From Candidatus Poseidoniaceae archaeon (lineage in GTDB: Archaea; Thermoplasmatota; Poseidoniia; Poseidoniales; Poseidoniaceae): a DNA stretch of 6,756 bases. The translations under genes and the position numbers were made by a program. The first letter of the stretch is position 1, and each line of letters opens with the position of its first letter. Where the stretch lies: the NCBI GenBank assembly GCA_013330015.1, contig DUJC01000108.1, forward strand, positions 8,503 through 15,258. The letters run 5' to 3'. The notes below the pieces were generated by a model. It was not told where the DNA came from. It ran no database searches and saw only the letters and a program-made list of their open reading frames with translations. Positions 1 through 4,820 of the stretch are shown one piece after another.

Positions 1-380
1 TCCATACCGTAGATACCGATATCTGGATCGTATTTTTGCTCTGGGAAATCCGTGTAGTCACGGATACCGAACGAGAGGTTTCCTTGTGCGTCAAAGTTCC
101 AACTTGGGATGGTGTTGTCACGAACCCAGAAGGCGTTGGTCAGGAATTCCTTGATGGATTCTTGGTTACGCATGGTGGAGCGGCAACCGATTGGTGCACC
201 CTCACGGACCTTGAGGTCACGGTTCTGAATCTTACCGAGTGTTCGCTGTGGGCGAACCCCAGTGACCATTTCGAGAACGTTCTCAGCGTTGACCAGTCGG
301 TCACCACCTTCACCTACACCGATGTTGACGCAAACCTTGGTGATTCGAGGAACACTCATTGGATTGACGGTTTCACTCAA
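1..380 (-). CDS. rpl5: Ribosomal protein L5 (uL5), C-terminal part beyond the window
   Basis: The visible 126 codons are the N-terminal two thirds of L5 (full archaeal length is about 170-190). L5 lies in the central protuberance, binds 5S rRNA and touches P-site tRNA. The frame reads MSETVNPMSVPRITKVCVNIG at its start, although the 20th and 21st residues are already in the conserved block NIGVGEGGDRLVNAENVL (19-36). Then come VRPQRTLGKIQNRDLKVREG (42-61), PIGCRSTMRN (63-72) and SFGIRDYTDFPEQKYDP (103-119). The start is TTG, overlapping the S4e stop as TTGA and 4 bp from GGAGGTGA. The later ATG would drop the upstream residues of the NPM motif that many archaeal L5 proteins share near the N-terminus, and it has no binding site at a workable distance. 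Confidence 0.95.
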   Translation of the reverse strand, partial: MSETVNPMSVPRITKVCVNIGVGEGGDRLVNAENVLEMVTGVRPQRTLGKIQNRDLKVREGAPIGCRSTMRNQESIKEFLTNAFWVRDNTIPSWNFDAQGNLSFGIRDYTDFPEQKYDPDIGIYGM

Positions 381-1078
381 GCCTTCACCTCCATAATTGG
401 AATGCTTGCATCGCCCACGGCGAAGACATTGACTTCGGTTGTACCAAATTCATCGAATGCGACTTCGTTTGGCATGCTGGATCGCTTGACAATACGCTCC
501 TTCATAGAAGCCATTTCACCGACGTGTGTGCCGCCAATGAGGTAGCATCGCACGCCTTCGACGAACGCGATGTGCTCAAGGATTTCTTGGTCAGGAAGTG
601 AAATCTTGACTGAATCACCCGTACTGTAGGTTGTTGCATCATCAACAATCATGTTTCGACCATCGTGGAGATTGAGTTGTGTCTTTCCGCCCTTGAGGGT
701 CGTCTTTCCTTCGATTCGTGCAATCTTCCATTGTGCTTCTTCAGCTGAAATCTTGACGTAGCGGAGACGACCGTTGGCGTCGAGCATGCATCGGAAATGT
801 TCGTCTCCAAGCGAGAGAACGTCCATGAGACCAACACCACGACGAGTGTCCTTACAAACACGTCCGTCTACCTTGATCAATTCATTGTGAACGATGAATC
901 GAACTTCACGAGCGCTCTGTGCACGTCCAAGGACGTCACGGACGATGAGGTTGACAGGCATGCATCGCTCCAGACTATGTCCACCTGGACTTGGGCGTGT
1001 GACCCAAATGGTGGTCTTTCGTGGAAGAGGCCAGCTTCGTGGCATGGCCAATCGCTTCAAGTGACTACTGCTACCCAT
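377..1078 (-). CDS. rps4e: Ribosomal protein S4e (eS4)
   Basis: A 233-residue small-subunit protein found in archaea and eukaryotes but not bacteria. The N-terminus HLKRLAMPRSWPLPRK (6-21) and the following RPSPGGHSLERCMPV (28-42) are typical. An S4-type RNA-binding region follows (about 41-90, with SAREVRFIVHNELIKVDGRV at 55-74). The central S4e domain has IEGKTTLKGGKTQLNLHDGRN (122-142) and a KOW-like segment (about 179-200, LIGGTHVGEMASMKERI). Length is normal. I chose the ATG 5 bp after the L24 stop because AGGAG lies 9 bp upstream. An in-frame TTG three codons earlier abuts that site directly and is less likely. Final codons GAG GTG AAG carry the L5 ribosome-binding site. Confidence 0.96.
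   Translation of the reverse strand: MGSSSHLKRLAMPRSWPLPRKTTIWVTRPSPGGHSLERCMPVNLIVRDVLGRAQSAREVRFIVHNELIKVDGRVCKDTRRGVGLMDVLSLGDEHFRCMLDANGRLRYVKISAEEAQWKIARIEGKTTLKGGKTQLNLHDGRNMIVDDATTYSTGDSVKISLPDQEILEHIAFVEGVRCYLIGGTHVGEMASMKERIVKRSSMPNEVAFDEFGTTEVNVFAVGDASIPIMEVKA
385..392 (-). promoter_or_regulatory. Ribosome-binding site of L5 inside S4e
   Basis: GGAGGTGA is encoded by the S4e C-terminal codons. It is 4 bases from a TTG (378-380) but 25 bases from the first ATG of the L5 frame (357-359), so it points to TTG as the L5 start. Confidence 0.75.
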
Positions 1079-1083
1079 ATTGT

Positions 1084-1491
1084 TCAACTCCTATCCTCGG
1101 TCAATTTCTGCACACGCAGTTTGTCTGTCTCATCGAGTTTGATGACGACGACGTTGGAGGCATGGACCGGGACAGCCTCTTCTCTGTTATCGGACTTGGA
1201 TTGTTTTGCACCTTCAATGAGGATACGACCCTTGTCAGCATCGATACCGATGACTGGGCCGGTGAGTGGCTCAGCCTTTCGCTTGCCACCATGGCGCTTG
1301 CCACCGTGAGAGAAATCCCCACGGATGACACGGACGGTGTCACCTGCACGGACGGTAACAGATCGTACACCTGCGAATCGCTCGTCCGGCTTGTCGAGTT
1401 GCAATCGTGCTGAGACACGCTTGCGCTTGGTGTGCATGGAGGCGTTGTATTGCGCCTTACGCTGCTTTCCCGGTTTACTTGACTTGACCAT
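1084..1491 (-). CDS. rpl24: Ribosomal protein L24 (uL24) with insertion in the KOW motif
   Basis: A 135-residue protein that initiates 50S assembly by binding the 5' end of 23S rRNA and sits near the tunnel exit. The archaeal N-terminal lead has SSKPGKQRKAQYNASMHTKRK (4-24). The KOW domain begins at RAGDTVRVIRGDF (48-60) and resumes at GPVIGIDADKGRILIEG (78-94), and the archaeal ending VPVHASNVVVIKLDETD (107-123) follows. Between the two KOW halves, where most family members have only a few residues, lies a basic insertion of about a dozen residues (around 62-77) containing HGGKR twice in tandem. The stop is 5 bp before the chosen S4e ATG. Confidence 0.96.
   Translation of the reverse strand: MVKSSKPGKQRKAQYNASMHTKRKRVSARLQLDKPDERFAGVRSVTVRAGDTVRVIRGDFSHGGKRHGGKRKAEPLTGPVIGIDADKGRILIEGAKQSKSDNREEAVPVHASNVVVIKLDETDKLRVQKLTEDRS
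1088..1092 (-). promoter_or_regulatory. Ribosome-binding site of S4e inside L24
   Basis: AGGAG within the last codons of L24, 9 bases before the S4e ATG (1076-1078). It touches the alternative in-frame TTG at 1085-1087 with no spacing, so it supports the ATG. Confidence 0.6.
1279..1308 (-). repeat. 15 bp tandem duplication (2 copies) inside L24
   Basis: Two adjacent 15 bp units, 1294-1308 and 1279-1293, are identical at 13 of 15 positions. Both differences are at third codon positions, so each unit encodes the same five residues, HGGKR. It lies in the expanded loop of the L24 KOW motif. Confidence 0.9.
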
Positions 1492-1497
1492 TCTTCT

Positions 1498-1505
1498 TCA
1501 CCTCA
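1498..1505 (-). promoter_or_regulatory. Stop-codon/Shine-Dalgarno fusion, L14 to L24
   Basis: TGAGGTGA joins the L14 stop with the L24 ribosome-binding site. Six bases follow before the ATG, the same 11 bp gap as at L23/L2, L2/S19 and L22/S3. Confidence 0.9.
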
Positions 1506-1901
1506 TACAATTTGCTTCGCTGTTGCAGCGATACGAGGCCAGCGTTCTGCAGCCTCACGGGAAACGGGTCCCTTGATATCCGACCCTTGGACTTCACCCT
1601 TGAGATTGGTGATGACACAAGCGTTGTCTTCGAACTGTACCCACGTACCATCTGAGCGACGGAACGGGCGTCGCTGTCGAATGATGACAGCGTTGAACAT
1701 CTGACGACGGGTATCTGGTGTACCTTTCTTGACAGAGACCTTGGTCATGTCACCGACGCCACCAGCAGGGTATCGACGCATGGTACCACCGAGCTTGATG
1801 ACGTTGACGATTTGGACGATCTTTGCACCTGTGTTGTCAGCAACGTGCAAACGAGCCATGGTTGGTAGACCACGTGTTTGTCGACCTGCAATTCCACGCA
1901 T
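1503..1901 (-). CDS. rpl14: Ribosomal protein L14 (uL14)
   Basis: A 132-residue protein, standard archaeal length, on the subunit-interface face of the 50S near the factor-binding region. It forms bridges to 16S rRNA. The family is clear from RGLPTMARLHVADNTGAKIVQI (10-31), the MRRYPAGGVGDMTKVSVKKGTP block (41-62), AVIIRQRRPFRRSDGTWVQFEDNACVI (71-97) and the ending IKGPVSREAAERWPRIAATAKQIV (109-132). No anomalies are seen. It overlaps S17 by one base and is followed, after an 11 bp gap, by L24. Confidence 0.98.
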   Translation of the reverse strand: MRGIAGRQTRGLPTMARLHVADNTGAKIVQIVNVIKLGGTMRRYPAGGVGDMTKVSVKKGTPDTRRQMFNAVIIRQRRPFRRSDGTWVQFEDNACVITNLKGEVQGSDIKGPVSREAAERWPRIAATAKQIV

Positions 1902-2236
1902 CAGGCTTCACCTCCAGTCTTTTCGATGACACAGAATGAAACCGTCTTAGAGAGCGGGCGGCATTCCATGACACGTACGGTGTCGCCAATCTCGACGTCA
2001 CCAATGCAACTTGGAAGGTGTGCGCTGAGAGCACTTGTTCGCTTCTCGAATCGCTCGTACTTTTTCATGTATCGAACGTTGTTTCGCTCGATGGTGATTG
2101 TCTTCTGCATACCAACACCGGATACAACGCCTTCGAACATTTGTCCACGTAGACGTAGGCTTCCATAGAATGGACAGTTTTCATCGCCGTCCCATTCGCC
2201 CTTAGGTGTTTTTACATCAATTCCAATTTCTCGCAT
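1901..2236 (-). CDS. rps17: Ribosomal protein S17 (uS17)
   Basis: A 111-residue OB-fold protein of the 30S body, a primary binder of the 16S rRNA 5' domain. Archaeal marks in order: MREIGIDVKTPKGE (1-14), DENCPFYGSLRLRGQMFEG (18-36), MQKTITIERNNVRYMKKYERFEKR (43-66), HLPSCIGDVEIGDTVRV (73-89) and ECRPLSKTVSFCVIE (91-105). The start MREIGIDV matches the usual archaeal N-terminus. An ATG two codons upstream, overlapping the RNase P stop as ATGA, is possible but sits too close to AAGGAGG. The end of the gene (GGA GGT GAA GCC) carries the L14 ribosome-binding site, and its TGA stop shares one base with the L14 ATG. Confidence 0.96.
   Translation of the reverse strand: MREIGIDVKTPKGEWDGDENCPFYGSLRLRGQMFEGVVSGVGMQKTITIERNNVRYMKKYERFEKRTSALSAHLPSCIGDVEIGDTVRVMECRPLSKTVSFCVIEKTGGEA
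1908..1915 (-). promoter_or_regulatory. Ribosome-binding site of L14 inside S17
   Basis: GGAGGTGA, read in S17 as Gly-Gly-Glu at its C-terminus, with 6 bases to the L14 ATG. It fixes the L14 start, which overlaps the S17 stop by one base. Confidence 0.85.
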
Positions 2237-2238
2237 GT

Positions 2239-2496
2239 TCATGCCTCCTTGTAGTTGCGACTCATTCGATCTTCAGGGCGTTGTCGCAAAGACGACCCAG
2301 ATAGGACGGTAGTTCCGTCGTTGAGTGTAAAATGAATCGACGCCTTACCGAAAACACGCTCTTGGCCGTTCTCGAAAATCGTCACCGTCTTTTGTGTCTC
2401 GTCGATGACGTTTCCAGAGCGTCCGACAAGTGTTGAATCGGTGGATTCAACAACAGTCAGTCGTTGACCAATCCAGGTTGTGTTCATGTCCGCCAT
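2239..2496 (-). CDS. rnp1: Ribonuclease P protein component 1 (Rpp29/Pop4 family)
   Basis: An 85-residue protein subunit of archaeal RNase P, which removes the 5' leader of pre-tRNAs. Rpp29 pairs with Rpp21 and stabilises the specificity domain of the RNA. The Sm-like barrel of the family is readable: WIGQRLTVVESTDSTLVGRSGNVIDET (8-34; the IG...LVG.SG.VIDET pattern is characteristic), KTVTIFENGQERVFGKASIHFTL (36-58), and the closing strand and tail with RPEDR (73-77). The position between aIF1 and S17 is the usual one in Euryarchaeota. The stop codon lies 2 bp before the chosen S17 start and overlaps an upstream S17 ATG. The last codons AAG GAG GCA double as the S17 ribosome-binding site. Confidence 0.93.
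   Translation of the reverse strand: MADMNTTWIGQRLTVVESTDSTLVGRSGNVIDETQKTVTIFENGQERVFGKASIHFTLNDGTTVLSGSSLRQRPEDRMSRNYKEA
2244..2250 (-). promoter_or_regulatory. Ribosome-binding site of S17 inside the RNase P gene
   Basis: AAGGAGG, encoded by the last full codons of the RNase P subunit. It lies only 1 base from the first in-frame ATG (2240-2242) but 7 bases from the second (2234-2236), so it favours the second as the S17 start. Confidence 0.75.
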
Positions 2497-2497
2497 C

Positions 2498-2797
2498 TTA
2501 TCTCACCTCCACATTGAATCCATTGTTTCGTAGTACATTTGCTGCCTTCTTTTTGTGATCGCCTTGAAGTTCAATGATTCGACCTTTGACAGTTCCCCCG
2601 GCAGCGCATTTGTTTTTGAGTAGTTTTGCTAATTCGTTGATGTCGATGGCAACATCGTCAATTCCTTCCACTTTGGTTACGATTTTTCCGTATCTCCTTC
2701 TATCGGTGGACAAAATTGCTCGTTGTTGTTCTTTGGCGATTTCTTGGCAGATGCATAGTTCGTCTGGTAGACCACATACACCACAAATTGCCGCCAT
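2498..2797 (-). CDS. Translation initiation factor aIF1 (SUI1/eIF1 family)
   Basis: A 99-residue protein of normal length for archaeal SUI1-type factors. It binds the 30S subunit near the P site and enforces correct start-codon selection together with aIF1A and aIF2. The N-terminus has a possible zinc-binding pattern C-x2-C-x6-C-x-C (C5, C8, C15, C17), common in archaeal versions (CGVCGLPDELCIC). The SUI1 fold follows: the basic loop RRRYGKIVTKVEGID (33-47), then INELAKLLKNKCAAGGTVKG (53-72) and the signature IIELQGDHKKKAANVL (74-89). The gene is visibly more AT-rich (about 42 percent GC by hand count) than the ribosomal genes around it (about 50-57 percent in sampled lines). It follows L29 after a 24 bp spacer. 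Its last codons GTG GAG GTG AGA carry the ribosome-binding site of the next gene. Confidence 0.95.
   Translation of the reverse strand: MAAICGVCGLPDELCICQEIAKEQQRAILSTDRRRYGKIVTKVEGIDDVAIDINELAKLLKNKCAAGGTVKGRIIELQGDHKKKAANVLRNNGFNVEVR
2503..2510 (-). promoter_or_regulatory. Ribosome-binding site of the RNase P gene inside aIF1
   Basis: A full GGAGGTGA, encoded by the last codons of aIF1, with 6 bases to the ATG at 2494-2496. It is one of the strongest sites in the window and fixes the start. Confidence 0.85.
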
Positions 2798-2821
2798 AGT
2801 CGTTCATCACCTCGTGTTCAT
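2798..2821 (-). promoter_or_regulatory. 24 bp spacer before aIF1 with ribosome-binding site and 4-codon mini-ORF
   Basis: This is the longest gap in the window. It holds GAGGTGA (2807-2813), 9 bases before the aIF1 ATG, a looser spacing than elsewhere. Directly after the L29 stop is a tiny frame, ATG AAC ACG AGG TGA (2807-2821), whose stop is part of the GAGGTGA. Whether the mini-ORF is used cannot be seen. No archaeal TATA/BRE promoter fits inside the spacer. Confidence 0.6.
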
Positions 2822-3016
2822 TCAGTTGTTCCCTAGGTGGGTCTTGATTCGTGCAATACTTCGTCGAGTGGCCTTGTAAGCACCCATGTTGGATGGTGTG
2901 CCACCAAGCGCCTTCTCGGCTTGTAGTTGGAGAAGTTCGTCTTGCAATTCGAGCAATCGTGCTTCAAGAGCTTCTCGGCTCATAGCGGAGATGTCCCGGT
3001 TTCGTACGTGACTCAC
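2822..3016 (-). CDS. rpl29: Ribosomal protein L29 (uL29)
   Basis: A 64-residue, mostly helical large-subunit protein at the tunnel exit next to L23. It shows the family pattern: ISAMSREALEARLLELQDELLQL (about 9-31), a short turn rich in G and P (LGGTPSNMGAYK, 37-48) and the closing helix ATRRSIARIKTHL (49-61). That final R-x-IARI-x-T is typical. The start is GTG, overlapping the S3 stop as GTGA and 4 bp after GAGGTGG, so initiation is probably coupled to S3 termination. A start at the internal ATG (codon 12) would remove the first residues of helix 1. Confidence 0.95.
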   Translation of the reverse strand: MSHVRNRDISAMSREALEARLLELQDELLQLQAEKALGGTPSNMGAYKATRRSIARIKTHLGNN

Positions 3017-3696
3017 TCTTCCACCTCATCAGTAGGAGCGTCTTCGCCTTCCTCGCCTGCAGCTGCTCGAATCTTCAACTCCTCATCGGAGAAGATGGAA
3101 ATCTCGTGTGGCAAACGAACGTCCTTGCGCATGATTTCGACTGTGACACCGATGGTTCCAAGTTTACGAACGGCAACAGCGTATCCCTTGTCCATGTGCT
3201 GGAGTGCAGTCTCACCACAGTACTTGACGTGGCCCATGATGAACTTCTGCGTTCGGTTTCGGGAACCTGTGAGTTTACCAGCGACAGTAACAATGACGCC
3301 GCGAGCACCCTCGGACATGATGTTCTCAGCTGCACTGTTTCCAGCACGGCGGTAGTACCATCCACGTTCGAGGGAAGATGCGATCCACTCTGCCATGACT
3401 TGTGCGTTTAAGATGGAATCCTTCTGCTTGATTTCTTCAACCTTCAGTTGAGGGTCAAACAAGTCAAACTCGCTCTTGAGACGACTCTCAAGTTCCTTGA
3501 TGATCTTACCCTTTCGCCCAATGACGAGACCTGGCTTGACAGCGTGAACGGTCACTTCGGTACCGTTTGGTGTACGCTTGATATCCAATCCACCGAAGCC
3601 AGAGCGCTTTGTGTTCTTCATCAAGAATTCCTTGACAAGGTGACGCTCGACGTTTCGGTCAACAATTGCTTTGATTGTACTCTTCTTTCCTGCCAT
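3013..3696 (-). CDS. rps3: Ribosomal protein S3 (uS3)
   Basis: A 227-residue small-subunit protein at the mRNA entry tunnel. The N-terminal KH type II domain carries the nucleic-acid-binding loop GRKG at 60-63 within KPGLVIGRKGKIIKELE. The S3 C-terminal domain follows with the segment ASSLERGWYYRRAGNSA, the GVIVTVAGKLTGSRNRTQKF block (residues conserved in archaeal S3), and then the strands GYAVAVRKLGTIGVTVEIM. After the folded part comes an acidic tail (AAAGEEGEDAPTDEVEE), common but variable in archaeal and eukaryotic S3. The last codons GAG GTG GAA GAG also form the ribosome-binding site of L29, and the S3 stop overlaps the L29 GTG start by 4 bp. Confidence 0.98.
   Translation of the reverse strand: MAGKKSTIKAIVDRNVERHLVKEFLMKNTKRSGFGGLDIKRTPNGTEVTVHAVKPGLVIGRKGKIIKELESRLKSEFDLFDPQLKVEEIKQKDSILNAQVMAEWIASSLERGWYYRRAGNSAAENIMSEGARGVIVTVAGKLTGSRNRTQKFIMGHVKYCGETALQHMDKGYAVAVRKLGTIGVTVEIMRKDVRLPHEISIFSDEELKIRAAAGEEGEDAPTDEVEE
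3021..3027 (-). promoter_or_regulatory. Ribosome-binding site of L29 inside S3
   Basis: GAGGTGG lies within the last codons of S3, 4 bases before the GTG used as the L29 start. It is the reason for choosing that GTG over the internal ATG at codon 12 of L29, which has no such site. Confidence 0.75.
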
Positions 3697-3702
3697 GTTC
3701 GT

Positions 3703-3710
3703 TCACCTCA
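3703..3710 (-). promoter_or_regulatory. Stop-codon/Shine-Dalgarno fusion, L22 to S3
   Basis: TGAGGTGA: the L22 stop codon is the first part of the S3 ribosome-binding site. Six bases follow before the S3 ATG, giving an 11 bp intergenic gap. Confidence 0.9.
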
Positions 3711-4304
3711 GAAGTCATCCTCCAACTCATCGTCGGTTGAGGTGAAGTCTTCGAGGAAAATCTCGAGGTTCACCTGGTAGTGGTTGCTTGGCGTTGCGCG
3801 TCCACGGGCACGTGGAATCCATCCTCGGCGGATTTGACCACGGTGGGCTGCAACGTGTGTGATTTCCATATCTTCTGGTTCGACATCGTCGTATTGGTGA
3901 CGAGCGTTCTCCATAGCACTCTGAATGAGCTTGATGAAGGCACGGCTTGCCTTGACTGGGTATCGGCCTGGTCCGACCTTACCCTTACGGTGTCCAACCA
4001 TCGAAGGACCAGATCGCTTTCGTCGCTTGTTTCCGCTACCCAATCGGTACGGGACTGCGGTCGCCTTTCGACGAATGTCTGCACGGTCTGAATCGATGAG
4101 GAGAACCTCGTTGAGGTACTCGACTGCTCGACCAGCGGTCATGCCTTTGATGGCACGAGCGACTTCGAAACAGTGCTTGACGTGCATGTCGACGTTGACT
4201 GCACGGGCTGTTGCGAGCCGGCTTCCTTGGAGGAGTTGGGTGTAACCACGTTGTGGGAGTTGTCGACGCTTTGTTCGACGGTCCATGTTTCGCTTGTTGC
4301 TCAT
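3708..4304 (-). CDS. rpl22: Ribosomal protein L22 (uL22), extended form
   Basis: Large-subunit protein whose beta-hairpin lines the exit tunnel opposite L4. Recognisable blocks: HVKHCFEVARAIKGMTAGRAVEYL (41-64, family SPKH-x-x-E-x-AR-x-I-x-G), VGHRKGKVGPGRYPVKASRAFIKLI (103-127), AHRGQIRRGWIPRARGRATP (153-172) and the closing strand HYQVNLEIFLED (175-186). At 198 residues it is longer than the roughly 150-160 usual in archaea. It has a basic N-terminal lead (1-38), a basic loop before VGHRKG (about 78-102) and an acidic tail (TDDELEDDF). I start at the second of two tandem ATGs because it is 5 bp from GAGGTGA. Starting at the GTG 9 bp upstream would destroy that site's spacing. Confidence 0.95.
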   Translation of the reverse strand: MSNKRNMDRRTKRRQLPQRGYTQLLQGSRLATARAVNVDMHVKHCFEVARAIKGMTAGRAVEYLNEVLLIDSDRADIRRKATAVPYRLGSGNKRRKRSGPSMVGHRKGKVGPGRYPVKASRAFIKLIQSAMENARHQYDDVEPEDMEITHVAAHRGQIRRGWIPRARGRATPSNHYQVNLEIFLEDFTSTDDELEDDF

Positions 4305-4309
4305 CATCT

Positions 4310-4317
4310 TCACCTCA
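4310..4317 (-). promoter_or_regulatory. Stop-codon/Shine-Dalgarno fusion, S19 to L22
   Basis: TGAGGTGA fuses the S19 stop with the L22 ribosome-binding site. Two tandem ATGs follow, at 2 and 5 bases. The second (4302-4304) has the spacing nearest to the other genes here. An in-frame GTG lies inside the motif itself and cannot be the start if the motif is the binding site. Confidence 0.8.
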
Positions 4318-4806
4318 CTTCAATGGTACGTGCTTCGATGAACGGGTAGCACCAACACCCGGCCCACTGTGGGCAACTCCACGTCGTGTGATTGCGAATT
4401 CACCAAGGTAGTGTCCAATCATCTCAGGTTTGACATCGACCTCAACAAAGTTCTGGCCGTTGTGAACTGCGATGGTCTTTCCAACGAATTCTGGAAGAAT
4501 TGGCATATCACGTCGATGGGTTCGGATTGTGTTTGACTTGCTTCGCTGAACACGGTCACGGAACTTTTCGTTTTGTTCCGAGAGGCCACGAACGATGGAG
4601 CGTCGAACACGAGCAGGAAGAAGGCGAGCGAGATACTCATCGGATCCTTCTTCCGGGAACATTGGCATATTGACCAACGTTTCAATGTCGTATCCACGGT
4701 ATGTGAATTCCTTCTTCTGTCGAGCCGTTGTGGTCGAAAGTCGCTTACGTGCCTTCCGTCGACTGGCCTTTGGGGTCATGAATGACTTCTTCTTTTTACG
4801 TCCCAT
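4315..4806 (-). CDS. rps19: Ribosomal protein S19 (uS19) with basic N-terminal extension
   Basis: A 163-residue small-subunit head protein that contacts 16S rRNA near S13 and S14 and lies close to the A-site tRNA. The family core is plain: EFTYRGYDIETL (33-44), LLPARVRRSIVRGLS (62-76), IRTHRRDMPILPEFVGKTI (94-112), HNGQNFVEVDVKPEMIGHYL (115-134) and the ending GATRSSKHVPLK (152-163). It is about 20-25 residues longer than the archaeal S19 proteins I know. The excess is an N-terminal basic segment (about 1-32: GRKKKKS, SRRKARKR). That start is supported by an upstream GAGGTGT at 6 bp spacing, so I keep it. The 11 bp gap behind L2 equals those at L23/L2, L22/S3 and L14/L24. Confidence 0.97.
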   Translation of the reverse strand: MGRKKKKSFMTPKASRRKARKRLSTTTARQKKEFTYRGYDIETLVNMPMFPEEGSDEYLARLLPARVRRSIVRGLSEQNEKFRDRVQRSKSNTIRTHRRDMPILPEFVGKTIAVHNGQNFVEVDVKPEMIGHYLGEFAITRRGVAHSGPGVGATRSSKHVPLK

Positions 4807-4812
4807 AGATCA

Positions 4813-4820
4813 ACACCTCA
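4813..4820 (-). promoter_or_regulatory. Stop-codon/Shine-Dalgarno fusion, L2 to S19
   Basis: TGAGGTGT: the L2 stop codon runs into the S19 ribosome-binding site, with one mismatch (final T instead of A) against the copies elsewhere in the window. Spacing to the S19 ATG is 6 bases. It supports the long S19 start. Confidence 0.85.

Noticed and set aside
36..545. 169-codon open frame on the plus strand
   Set aside because: It lies antisense to L5 and S4e, has no recognisable family or binding site, and mirrors the codon pattern of the real genes.
1079..1087. TTG at 1085-1087 as the S4e start
   Set aside because: It touches the only binding site (AGGAG) without spacing, and the ATG three codons later gives the usual short S4e N-terminus.
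797..1413. Plus-strand open frames opposite S4e and L24 that could suggest an antisense gene
   Set aside because: No ribosome-binding site or family resemblance, and fully contained within strongly conserved coding sequence on the other strand.
2798..2821. Internal promoter between L29 and aIF1
   Set aside because: 24 bp is too short for an archaeal BRE/TATA box plus start site, and no TATA-like element was seen in it. One hidden within L29 cannot be excluded but has no visible support.
4305..4313. GTG (4311-4313) or first ATG (4305-4307) as alternative L22 starts
   Set aside because: The GTG is part of the Shine-Dalgarno motif itself, and the first ATG is only 2 bp from it. The second ATG at 4302-4304 has workable spacing.
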